Source: Aminobacter ciceronei
GTDB taxonomy: Bacteria; Pseudomonadota; Alphaproteobacteria; Rhizobiales; Rhizobiaceae
Direction of reading: 5' to 3'
Length of the DNA stretch: 64,000 nucleotides
Assembly (NCBI RefSeq): GCF_014138625.1
Contig: NZ_JACJHY010000004.1
Coordinates: 186,001 to 250,000, forward strand
Shown here: one piece after another, positions 43,393 through 51,072 of the stretch
Layout: each line of letters begins with the position of its first letter
Numbering within the stretch: position 1 is the first letter of the stretch
The notes under the pieces: model-generated
Seen by the model: only the letters and a program-made list of their open reading frames with translations
What the model was told of the DNA's origin: nothing
The model's database searches: none
Made by a program: the position numbers and the translations under genes

Positions 43393-43664
43393 CCGACATC
43401 GTCAATAGACGCACGCTGTCGATGCTGGGGCTGGCAATGGCGGCCAGCGCAGCGCTGATCGTGCTGTTCGTCCTGTGCGCGCTCGTGGGAGTGCTGTTTC
43501 CCAGCCTGCAGGTGACGCATGCCTGGGTAGGACTGTTCACGCTCGCACCCGTGACGTCGCCCCAGGCTTGGCTCGAAGGCATTTTCTTCAGCCTCGTTTT
43601 CGGCATCATTGCAGGCGCGATCGTGGCTGCGGTGCATAACGCCGTCGCGGCACGCGGACTGTGA
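43389..43664 (+). CDS. DUF5676-like small membrane protein
   Basis: 91 residues with two transmembrane helices (ALIVLFVLCALVGVLF and LEGIFFSLVFGIIAGAIVAA) and a short loop (THAWVGLFTLAPVTSPQAWL). The layout of a first helix, a loop with a 'PvTS' turn and a second helix ending in A-x-x-HNAVA resembles DUF5676 proteins, which often accompany heavy-metal genes. The ATGA overlap with the methionine-rich gene suggests they act together at the inner membrane. Confidence 0.75.
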   Translation: MTDIVNRRTLSMLGLAMAASAALIVLFVLCALVGVLFPSLQVTHAWVGLFTLAPVTSPQAWLEGIFFSLVFGIIAGAIVAAVHNAVAARGL

Positions 43665-43970
43665 GACGGGCCGGCCGCAGGGCCGGCGCGGTCTCAATGA
43701 CCAGCAGCGGCAGTTCCATGCCATCCCCCCAACCGCGACCGTCCAGTCGCGGTTGGAACAGCATCAGACGACTGCAACCACCTCTCCCACAAGGCGGCCG
43801 GCATGATTCGACCTTCGGCTGCCGACCCCGAGGTCCGAGCGTGAAAACCGTCACCCTCGAAGTCACCGACCTGCAGAGCATATGTCTCGGCAAGTTTCGC
43901 ATGGCTGACCATGCCTGCCTCGCGGGACTGGGAAGAGAGGTCTGGACCGGCACGATGCCTGTGCTGCCAA

Positions 43971-43984
43971 TTGATCCCGATCAA
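43971..43984. promoter_or_regulatory. FNR/FixK box upstream of the AAA ATPase
   Basis: TTGATCCCGATCAA, a perfect TTGAT-N4-ATCAA site, is centred about 42 nt before the ATG at 44020, the same geometry as the box at 42396. This makes oxygen-regulated expression of the ATPase likely. Confidence 0.75.
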
Positions 43985-44019
43985 GGGCGCGATCGCCGCC
44001 GCGTGTCAGGCTGCCGTCC

Positions 44020-44604
44020 ATGACAAACTGGTACGTGATCACCGGCGGACCGAGTTCAGGCAAGACGACGACCATCGAATTGCTCGCCAAGCGTGGCTAT
44101 CGCACCACGATCGAGCACGCACGGCACTTCATCGACACGCAGCGCGTCACCGGACGGACGGTCGCCGAGATACGGGCCAACCAGCGCGAGTTCCAGAAGG
44201 GCGTTCTCAAGATGCAGATCGAGCAGGAAGGAATGCTCGACCCGGACGAGGTCTGCTTCCTCGACCGCGCGCTGCCCGATGCCTTGGCCTACTACCGCTT
44301 CCTGTCGCTCGAGCCGGAGCCGGAACTGATCGAAGCGCTGAAAACCGCCTCCTACCGGAAGGTGTTCGTCCTCGACCTGCTGCCGCTCGCCAGGGACTAT
44401 GCGCGGACCGAAGACACCGGTGCACAACACCGGATCCATGCGTTGCTGATCGACGTGTACCGGTCCCTCGGCTTCCCTCTCGAAACCGTGCCGCCATTGC
44501 CTGCCGATGAGAGGGTGGAGTACATCCTGCGGCGGCTCGCTGCAGCACCGGACGCAGGCCGACACACGCTTTCACATGGCAATCCTGCGCGCTTGGGGTC
44601 CTGA
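44020..44604 (+). CDS. AAA-family ATPase with hybrid C-terminus
   Basis: 194 residues. Walker A GGPSSGKT at 9-16, then LAKRGYRTTIEHARHFIDTQ, a Walker-B-like VCFLDRALPDALAYYRFL and VFVLDLLPLARDYARTEDTG. This order matches short AAA_28-type ATPases of about 175 residues, whose role is unknown. Residues from about 172 onward (AAAPDAGRHTLSHGNPARLG) are read out of frame from a gntR fragment (44534-44645), so a rearrangement replaced the natural end just after YILRRL. The core seems complete, so the protein may still work. A perfect FNR/FixK box precedes it. Confidence 0.8.
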   Translation: MTNWYVITGGPSSGKTTTIELLAKRGYRTTIEHARHFIDTQRVTGRTVAEIRANQREFQKGVLKMQIEQEGMLDPDEVCFLDRALPDALAYYRFLSLEPEPELIEALKTASYRKVFVLDLLPLARDYARTEDTGAQHRIHALLIDVYRSLGFPLETVPPLPADERVEYILRRLAAAPDAGRHTLSHGNPARLGS

Positions 44605-44645
44605 TCGAATCGACCCTGAACCACCTCTGTTCGTTCACGCGACCC
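44534..44645 (+). pseudogene. damaged 3' fragment of a gntR gene
   Basis: Aligned by eye with 38141-38280 of the second GntR gene: about 59 nt match with few changes (CTCGCTGCAGCACCGGACGC, then CAGGCCGACACACGCTTTCA), followed by a 26-nt deletion and a further match (GTCCTGATCGAATCGACCCT) with a one-base insertion. It has no start and is fused to the end of the AAA ATPase gene. Confidence 0.8.
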
Positions 44646-45235
44646 GATCGAGCGCTTCCGCCTCACATCGACGACGGCGATCTGTGGATGTCCAGGCTTG
44701 TCCGGCTGAAATCATTCACGCCTGCGGCGGCGGCGCAAAAGCGGGCTTCGCGCCCCTCGGACCGTTACATCAGGAACAGACATCTGATGCGAGGTTCCAG
44801 GCGGCCGGCCGGCGGCGCCCGGATACCGACTGGCTGCGCCAGAAAATCGTCGACGACCATCTCCGCAACCTTGACGAAGCGCGTCGCCGCACCGCCAGGC
44901 CCGGCGCTGCGCCAGTTGGTCCGCGCGCGACCGACGGCTTCCGCCCCCCCCAAAAAATCCGGCCCAAAGAACCGACAGCAGACGGTCTGGGTCGACTGAT
45001 CCGCTTAACCGGGCGCAGAAACTGTACCGTCGGCAGGCTTCGTGGCAGCTTGGCCGTATGAAGCACGCTTCCACCGGCCGCCCCAACCATCGGCTCGGGG
45101 GTCAGCAGGCCAAACGCCCTGCGGTCGATCAGCGCGAGCGCGACACATCGCTCAGCGAAGCTGACGCGTGCCGTCATCAGTCAACTCGACGTGTCAAAAC
45201 CTCGTTCGCACGCCCCAAAGGGCGCGCCGCGCTGC
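44605..45235. other. fragment graveyard between AAA ATPase and small secreted protein
   Basis: 631 nt without an intact gene. It holds the end of the gntR fragment, a block like 38719-38843 (44659-44730), a copy of the tetR 3' end (44837-44922) and a run of C and A (44943-44957). Other open frames look incidental. Confidence 0.55.
44837..44922 (-). pseudogene. fragment copy of the tetR 3' end
   Basis: 86 nt matching 47132-47217 with about four differences by eye. Translated on the minus strand it gives ARTNWRSAGPGGAATRFVKV and AEMVVDDFLAQ, against AEMIVDDFLA-stop in the intact TetR. The rest of the gene is absent. Confidence 0.8.
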
Positions 45236-45496
45236 TTAGAACGTGAACCACAGTGCTGGAGGATAGGACGGGTCTTTGCTGGTGTTATCTGTGATTGCAT
45301 CGGATGCGGGCCTGACCGATCCGGTGGGCCTTTTGTCGAGAGCCGGCGGGCTTTCCTCTGATATGACCGCTTTCTTTTTGACGATAACCGTTTTCGTATC
45401 CGCCTGTGCTGCATGCGACAGTACAAGCAATGCAAGAAGTGCAGGCAATGCAAGAAGTGCAGGCAATGCAAGAAGTGCAGATAGCGCGCGTTTCAT
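45236..45496 (-). CDS. small secreted protein with repeat-built signal peptide
   Basis: 86 residues; SD GGGAGGG precedes the ATG. The signal peptide is MKRALSALLALPALLALPAL followed by LALLVLSHAAQA, its hydrophobic core made of six-residue repeats (LPALLA) encoded by an 18-bp tandem repeat. The mature part (DTKTVIVKKKAVISEESPPA, then PASDAITDNTSKDPSYPPAL and WFTF) is short, basic then Pro/Ser-rich. No family recognised. It is monocistronic. Confidence 0.65.
   Translation of the reverse strand: MKRALSALLALPALLALPALLALLVLSHAAQADTKTVIVKKKAVISEESPPALDKRPTGSVRPASDAITDNTSKDPSYPPALWFTF
45431..45484. repeat. 18-bp tandem repeat, three copies, in a signal peptide
   Basis: TGCAAGAAGTGCAGGCAA occurs twice exactly (45431-45448, 45449-45466) and a third time with the last four bases changed (45467-45484). 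As 18 is a multiple of three, gain or loss of a unit would lengthen or shorten the hydrophobic core by six residues without a frameshift. Confidence 0.9.
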
Positions 45497-45727
45497 GATC
45501 AGCCCTCCCTAAGCGAACTGGTAGTTGCGGTTGGTGTCATAGTGTCGGTTGCCTGGCAGCCGCAGGGGCGGCTGCGCTGCTCAACGGCAAGAGAGCCGGA
45601 CTGAGCGCGACAGGCCTAAGTTAACGCTACGTTAAGGCTGCGTTCTATGCGGAAAGCGAAAGAGCAGGACAGATCGCGCAAACATCGCGACAGCGGCAAC
45701 CGCCCACGGGCCTGCGTGGCGCCTAAA

Positions 45728-46900
45728 TCACCGGCCGCGTCGTCGATGTCCTGAACCGCGACGCAAGGCGTCGCGCGGGGCCTCACCGAATGCCGCCTTG
45801 TAGTCGTGCGCGAAGCGGCTGGGATTGGTGAAGCCGAACCGAAGGGCGAGGTCGGTGACCGTGCCCGCGATGTCGCCGGTCCTGAGCGCGTCGCGCACCG
45901 CGACGAGGCGGGCGAGGCGGACCGCTGCCAGCGGCGTCGTCTCGCGGAACCGCCGGAAGCCAAGCTGCAGGCTGCGCACACTGCACCCCGCCGCCGCCGC
46001 CACCTCGTGCAGCGCGATGGGCTCTTCGACATGGGCGTGGATATAGGCCTCCGCCCGCCGTATGATTCCCGGGACAGCGGGGCTGCCTGCCCGGGCAAGA
46101 TGATCCGAATGGTTGTGAGGGAGTGCGCGCAGCAGTGTGTAGAGCATGAGGTCGATGAAAGAACGGCTGGCGAGTTCGCTGCCCGCAAAGGGTGTCGGCG
46201 CGCGAAGCTCCTCCACCATCAGCTCCATGAGGCGCCTCAAGCGCTGCGCCGGCACCGAACCCCAGTCGAAGACCGGCTCAAAGGCGATGTCCTTCGTCAC
46301 GGGCCCACCCAGCAACGCAGCCAATCGCTGGTTCAGGCTCGTCGCAGGGATCCAAACCGAAAGTCGCTCGTGGCTCCCGGTCGCGGACAGCGTCGTTCCG
46401 GGCTCGCCGCGGTAGACCAGGCCCACGCTGCGGTCGATTCCAGGCACTGTCCGAGCGCCCGGCGCGCCGCCGAACTTCAAGGCGCCCCTGCTCACGGCGG
46501 TGAGGCAGTAGTCGGGTATGCCGGATCCGGTGACGGTCAGCGTCGCGGCGAGCCGATCCGCAACATAGGCGACATCCAGATCGCCGACCCCGCTCGCGCC
46601 CCGGACCGAGAAGAATTTCGGGGTCCGGTCGGCCCCGGTCCCTTCTTCAATCTTGTAGCGCAACAGCTTGAAATGAGGCTTGAGGAAGTGCGGCCGGAGC
46701 CGCGGCCAATACACGCCGCCTTCCAGATCCTGCAGGTCGCCTATGCGTGCGAGCCTGAATCCTTCCGGCTCCTCGCCATGGGGCAAAGCAGGATTGTTCG
46801 GATCGGTCCCAGCCTGCATTGCCCACCGAAATCGGTTCGAGCCCGGATCGGTTGCAGATGACAGGATTCCGATGTCAGCAAACCGAATTGTGACAACCAT
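45728..46900 (-). CDS. AraC-family transcriptional regulator
   Basis: 390 residues from the ATG at 46900 (MVVTIRFADIGILSSATDPG); no SD is clear, and the frame is open to 46984. The N-terminal half is a sensor domain with strand-rich sequence (FLKPHFKLLRYKIEEGTGAD to GVGDLDVAYVADRLAATLTV). The C-terminal AraC domain is clear: EEPIALHEVAAAAGCSVRSL, QLGFRRFRETTPLAAVRLAR and VTDLALRFGFTNPSRFAHDY. It is alone between degenerate regions, so its target is not obvious. Confidence 0.82.
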   Translation of the reverse strand: MVVTIRFADIGILSSATDPGSNRFRWAMQAGTDPNNPALPHGEEPEGFRLARIGDLQDLEGGVYWPRLRPHFLKPHFKLLRYKIEEGTGADRTPKFFSVRGASGVGDLDVAYVADRLAATLTVTGSGIPDYCLTAVSRGALKFGGAPGARTVPGIDRSVGLVYRGEPGTTLSATGSHERLSVWIPATSLNQRLAALLGGPVTKDIAFEPVFDWGSVPAQRLRRLMELMVEELRAPTPFAGSELASRSFIDLMLYTLLRALPHNHSDHLARAGSPAVPGIIRRAEAYIHAHVEEPIALHEVAAAAGCSVRSLQLGFRRFRETTPLAAVRLARLVAVRDALRTGDIAGTVTDLALRFGFTNPSRFAHDYKAAFGEAPRDALRRGSGHRRRGR

Positions 46901-47128
46901 ATTACAGAGACAGCTAAATTGCCATTGATGAGGACAAGCACGCAATCCTCGTCCGCCGCGATGAAGGCGATGAGGGAGGCCCACGGCGCCGTTCCATTGG
47001 AACAGGTTGCGATCGAGACGGCGGCCAGCCGGTCTGCTGCTCCGGCTTCATGTACCGAAAAACGCATGCTTATTGATGTCGAGGCGCCTTGATCGGACTG
47101 TCTGGATCGGCCCAAAGCTGCCGCCAGC

Positions 47129-47701
47129 CTACGCCAGAAAATCGTCGACGATCATCTCCGCGACCTTGACGAAGCGCGTCGCAGCGCCGCCAGGCCCGGC
47201 GCTGCGCCAGTTGGTCCTGGCGCCTTCGACCAGAAGCGTCAACGCATCGACCATCAGCTCGGCGTCGGCAGCACCGGCAGCACGGCAGAGCTCGACCAGG
47301 CGCACGCGGTACAGGTTGCGAAGCTCCTCGACGAACTGCCGCGCCGGATGGTCGATCTCGACCAGCTGGGCTGCGGCATCCAAGAGCTCGCAATTGCAAT
47401 GTTCGACGGTGACGAATTCGCCGGCGCAGCGGACCCAGTCGCGCAATTGCGCCTTGGCATCACCGGGATTGGCGGCCTTGATGCCCTCCCAGAAGGCGTC
47501 GGCCTCGGCGGCCGCCTCCTTGAGGCAGACGAACACCAGGTCGTCCTTGGAGCCGAAATGGCGGTAGAGCGTCATCTTGTTGCTGTCGGCGGCCTCGGCG
47601 ATGGCATCGACACCAATGCCCTTGATGCCGTGCTTTCGGAACAGGTCGCGCGCAGCGTCGATGATCCGCTCTCTCGGGGGACATTTGACAGCAACTGTCA
47701 T
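47129..47701 (-). CDS. TetR-family repressor of the adjacent RND pump
   Basis: 190 residues from the ATG at 47701 (AGGAAA upstream). HTH: RERIIDAARDLFRKHGIKGI and GVDAIAEAADSNKMTLYRHF with GSKDDLVFVCLKEAA. The C-terminal ligand domain has HCNCELLDAAAQLVEIDHPA and ends WRSAGPGGAATRFVKVAEMI. It is divergent from the RND operon, and two palindromes with GTAACA half-sites lie between them. A copy of its last 86 nt is found at 44837-44922. Confidence 0.92.
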   Translation of the reverse strand: MTVAVKCPPRERIIDAARDLFRKHGIKGIGVDAIAEAADSNKMTLYRHFGSKDDLVFVCLKEAAAEADAFWEGIKAANPGDAKAQLRDWVRCAGEFVTVEHCNCELLDAAAQLVEIDHPARQFVEELRNLYRVRLVELCRAAGAADAELMVDALTLLVEGARTNWRSAGPGGAATRFVKVAEMIVDDFLA

Positions 47702-47745
47702 CAACGTTTCCTCGCTTCCAGTCTTGTCGCTGGAACGCCCTTGAC

Positions 47746-47767
47746 AATGTTACCGATCCGTAACATT
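47746..47767. promoter_or_regulatory. TetR operator 1
   Basis: AATGTTAC-N6-GTAACATT, a perfect 8-6-8 inverted repeat, starts directly behind TTGACA (47741-47746), a likely -35 box for the RND genes. Repressor binding here would block RNA polymerase. Confidence 0.8.
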
Positions 47768-47772
47768 TATCC

Positions 47773-47790
47773 TGTTACTAGATAGTAACA
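47773..47790. promoter_or_regulatory. TetR operator 2
   Basis: TGTTACT-AGAT-AGTAACA, a perfect 7-4-7 inverted repeat with the same TGTTAC/GTAACA half-sites as operator 1, five bases further on. Two sites of the same core suggest cooperative or two-dimer binding. Confidence 0.8.
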
Positions 47791-47917
47791 TCCATCGTCT
47801 GAAGTCAATATCGGGTTGTTCAGGAGCAGCGCACGGTTCCGTGCGCTGCATCGGTTTTTCGTTGCCATCTCCCAGGGCAGCCATCGACCATCACGAGCCG
47901 CCTCGGAGAGAACCATC

Positions 47918-50900
47918 ATGGTCAATTTCTTCATCCTGCGGCCGATCTTCGCTTCGGCGATCGCCATCATCATGGTGCTGGCCGGCGCCATCTCCTACTT
48001 CCTTCTGCCGGTCTCGCAGTTTCCCGACATCACCCCGCCGCAGATCGTGGTTGCCGCCAACTATCCCGGCGCCAGCGCCCAGGTCGTGGCCGATACGGTG
48101 ACGACGCCGCTGGAGCAGCAGCTCAACGGCGTGCCGGGCATGCTCTACATGTCGTCGACGAGCTCGAACGACGGCTCGGCGCGCATCACCATCTCGTTCC
48201 AGGTCGGTTATGACGTCGACATCGCCGCCATGGACGTGCAGAACCGCGTCTCGCAGGCGGCCCCTTCCCTGCCCGCTTTGGTCAACCAGACCGGCGTCAC
48301 CGTCATCAAGCAGAACCCGAACTTCAACGTGCTGGTCAATCTCAGCTCGCCGGACAAGTCGGTCGATTTCACCACTTTGTCGAACTACGCCTATCTGCAG
48401 ATCCTCGACCCGATCAAAAGGCTGCCCGGCGTCGGCGACGTCCAGTTCTTCGGCGAGCGTCGTTATTCGATGCGCGTCTGGCTCGACCCCGACAAGATGG
48501 CGAGCCTCGGCGTCACCGCCGTCGATGTCCAGAACGTCATCCAGGAGCAGAACATCCAGGTCGCGGCCGGCAAGATCGGCCAGTCGCCGGCGCCGTCGGG
48601 CACGCCCTTCGAGATGCAGGTCAGTGCCGTCGGCCGCCTGAGCGACCCCAAGCAGTTCGGCGAGATCATCCTGCGCGTCGATCCCGAAACCCACGCCGCG
48701 ATCCATCTGCGCGACGTCGCACGCATCGAACTCGGCGCTTTGTCCTACTCCTCCTCCTTCAGCCTCGACGGCGAGGACAGCGTCGTGCTCGCCGTGCTCC
48801 AGGCCCCGGGCTCCAACGCGCTCGACCTGCAGGGCAGCGTCAAGGCCAAGATGGACGAGCTGTCCAAGCGTTTCCCCGCGGGCATGTCCTACAACATGTT
48901 CTACGACACCACCCGCTTCGTCTCCGCCGCCATGGACGACGTGATCAAGACGCTTGTCGAAGCGCTGCTGCTCGTCGTCTTCGTCGTCTTCATCTTCCTG
49001 CAGAGCTGGCGCGCCACCATCATCCCGATCATCGCGATACCAGTGTCGCTGATCGCCACCCTGACGGTGATGTATCTCTTGGGCTTCTCGCTCAACATGC
49101 TGTCGCTGCTCGGCATGGTGCTGGCCATCGGCCTTGTCGTCGACGACGCCATCGTCGTCGTCGAAAACGTCGAACGCCAGCTCGAAGACGGCCATCCGCC
49201 GCTCGAGGCGGCAAAGATCGCGATGAAGGAGGTCACCGGCCCGATCATCGCGACCACAGGCGTGCTGCTCGCCGTCTTCGTGCCCGTCGCTTTCATCCCC
49301 GGCGTCGCCGGCCAGCTCTACAACCAGTTCGCGCTGACGGTGGCGATCTCGTTCGCCATCTCGGCCTTCAACTCGCTGACGCTGAGCCCGGCGCTGAGTG
49401 CGGTTTTCCTGCGCCATCGCGGCGCGCCGAAATTCGTCCTGTTCCGCTGGTTCAATTCAGGCTTCCGCTGGCTGTCCAACGCCTATGCCGGCAGCATCCG
49501 CAGCTTCGTTAGATGGCGCTGGGCTTTCATGGGGCTGTTCGCGCTCGCTCTCTACGCCACCTACGCCCTGTCGCAGCGCATCCCCTCCACCTTCCTGCCG
49601 GTCGAAGACCAGGGCTATTTCTTCGTCGTCCTGCAATTGCCCGACGGCGCCTCGGTGGAACGCACGGCGGCCGTCGCCAAGAAGTCGGAGGAGGTCCTCC
49701 GCGCCCTGCCCGGCGTCGAATCCGTCGGCTCCGTCGTCGGCTTCTCTTTCCTCACCTTCGCCAACCAGTCCAATGCCGGTGTCCAGTTCGCCGTGCTCAA
49801 GCCGTGGGACGAGCGCGGCCCCGGCGAAAGTGCCACCGAACTCAAGAACATCGCCCAGGGCAAGCTGATCCAGATTCCGGAAGCGCTGGTTCTGGCCTTC
49901 GACCCGCCCTCGATCCAGGGTCTGGGTGCGACGGGCGGCTTCGAGTTCCAGGTCGAGGACCTGACCGGCCGCGGTGCTGTCGCCCTCGACGAGGCGACGC
50001 AGGCGCTGCTTGCCGAAGCGCGCAAGCAGCCGGAGCTGAACCCGTTCACTTTGTTCACCACCTTCAGCACCTCGACGCCGCAATATTCCTACGACCTCGA
50101 CCGCAACAAGGCGAAGCTGCTCGGCCTCAACCTGCCCGACATCTTCTCGACGCTGCAGATCTATCTCGGCTCGCTTTATGTCAACGATTTCAACCTGTTC
50201 GGCCGCACCTTCCGCGTCACGCTGCAGGCCGAACAGCAGGCGCGCGCTTCTGCCACCGACATTTCACGGCTCTATGTCCGCAGCAATACGGGCGACATGG
50301 TGCCGCTCAGCACGCTGGGCGCGCTGAAGGCGGTGTCGGGACCGGAAACGGTCACCCACTACAACAACTACCCTTCCGCCCTCGTCAATGGCGCGGCCGC
50401 CGAAGGCTACAGCTCGAGCCAGGCGGTCGCCGCCATGGAGCGTGTCGCGGCAAGCGCCCTGCCCCGGGACTTCGCCTTCGAATGGACCGGCATCACCTAT
50501 CAGGAGATCCGCGCCGGCTCGATCGCCAACCTCGTCTTTGGCCTCGCCATCGTCTTCTGCTTCCTGGTCCTGGCCATGCAGTATGAAAGCTGGTCGATGC
50601 CTTTCGTCGTGCTGCTCGCCGTGCCGCTCGCCCTGCTCGGCGCGCTGCTGGCGATCTGGCTGCGCGGCCTGCAGATCGACGTCTATTCGCAGATCGGTTT
50701 CGTCATGCTGATCGGCCTCGCCGCCAAGAATGCGATCCTGATCGTCGAATTTGCCAAACGCCGGCGCGAGGAAGGTGTCGAGATCGTCGCCGCGGCCGTC
50801 GAAGCCGCGCGCCTCAGGCTGCGCCCGATCCTGATGACGGCCTTCGCCTTCATCCTCGGTGTCGTGCCGCTGATGCTGGCGTCGGGCGCCGGCGCGGCAA

Positions 50901-51058
50901 GCCGGCAGTCGATCGGCACCACCGTCTTCGGCGGCATGCTGATCGCCACCGTGCTGACGCTTGCTTTCGTGCCGATTTTCTACGTCGTGCTCGAAACCTG
51001 GCGTGAACGTTTCGCCCGCCGCTCGCAGCATCCCCATGCGGTCGAGCCGGCCGAATAA
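47918..51058 (+). CDS. RND efflux permease (HAE1/AcrB-type)
   Basis: 1046 residues from the ATG at 47918 (SD CGGAGAG), the standard length. First helix FILRPIFASAIAIIMVLAGA with the FxxRP start, then ISYFLLPVSQFPDITPPQIV. The proton-relay Asp pair is D409-D410 in GLVVDDAIVVVENVERQLED. The second half repeats the layout (AFMGLFALALYATYALSQRI; FVMLIGLAAKNAILIVEFAK with the relay Lys). The docking/porter domains are full length. It should form the inner-membrane trimer of a drug/solvent pump with the next gene. Confidence 0.97.
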   Translation: MVNFFILRPIFASAIAIIMVLAGAISYFLLPVSQFPDITPPQIVVAANYPGASAQVVADTVTTPLEQQLNGVPGMLYMSSTSSNDGSARITISFQVGYDVDIAAMDVQNRVSQAAPSLPALVNQTGVTVIKQNPNFNVLVNLSSPDKSVDFTTLSNYAYLQILDPIKRLPGVGDVQFFGERRYSMRVWLDPDKMASLGVTAVDVQNVIQEQNIQVAAGKIGQSPAPSGTPFEMQVSAVGRLSDPKQFGEIILRVDPETHAAIHLRDVARIELGALSYSSSFSLDGEDSVVLAVLQAPGSNALDLQGSVKAKMDELSKRFPAGMSYNMFYDTTRFVSAAMDDVIKTLVEALLLVVFVVFIFLQSWRATIIPIIAIPVSLIATLTVMYLLGFSLNMLSLLGMVLAIGLVVDDAIVVVENVERQLEDGHPPLEAAKIAMKEVTGPIIATTGVLLAVFVPVAFIPGVAGQLYNQFALTVAISFAISAFNSLTLSPALSAVFLRHRGAPKFVLFRWFNSGFRWLSNAYAGSIRSFVRWRWAFMGLFALALYATYALSQRIPSTFLPVEDQGYFFVVLQLPDGASVERTAAVAKKSEEVLRALPGVESVGSVVGFSFLTFANQSNAGVQFAVLKPWDERGPGESATELKNIAQGKLIQIPEALVLAFDPPSIQGLGATGGFEFQVEDLTGRGAVALDEATQALLAEARKQPELNPFTLFTTFSTSTPQYSYDLDRNKAKLLGLNLPDIFSTLQIYLGSLYVNDFNLFGRTFRVTLQAEQQARASATDISRLYVRSNTGDMVPLSTLGALKAVSGPETVTHYNNYPSALVNGAAAEGYSSSQAVAAMERVAASALPRDFAFEWTGITYQEIRAGSIANLVFGLAIVFCFLVLAMQYESWSMPFVVLLAVPLALLGALLAIWLRGLQIDVYSQIGFVMLIGLAAKNAILIVEFAKRRREEGVEIVAAAVEAARLRLRPILMTAFAFILGVVPLMLASGAGAASRQSIGTTVFGGMLIATVLTLAFVPIFYVVLETWRERFARRSQHPHAVEPAE

Positions 51059-51072
51059 TCAGGAGTATTACG

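Noticed and set aside
43841-44023. A 60-codon frame ending in the ATG of the AAA ATPase gene
   Set aside because: It has a weak SD and a 4-nt overlap, but a perfect FNR/FixK box for the ATPase lies inside it, so the stretch is better read as a promoter region.
45431-45484. The tandem 18-bp repeat as a CRISPR array
   Set aside because: The units are contiguous, without spacers, and lie within the signal-peptide coding sequence. No cas gene is present.
46929-47092. A 54-codon plus-strand frame between the AraC and TetR genes
   Set aside because: It has no SD and no recognisable sequence; the region is more likely the leader of the AraC gene or decayed DNA.
47891-49417. A 508-codon open frame on the minus strand of the RND permease gene
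   Set aside because: It is antisense to a certain gene, with a low-complexity Asp/Glu/Arg translation.
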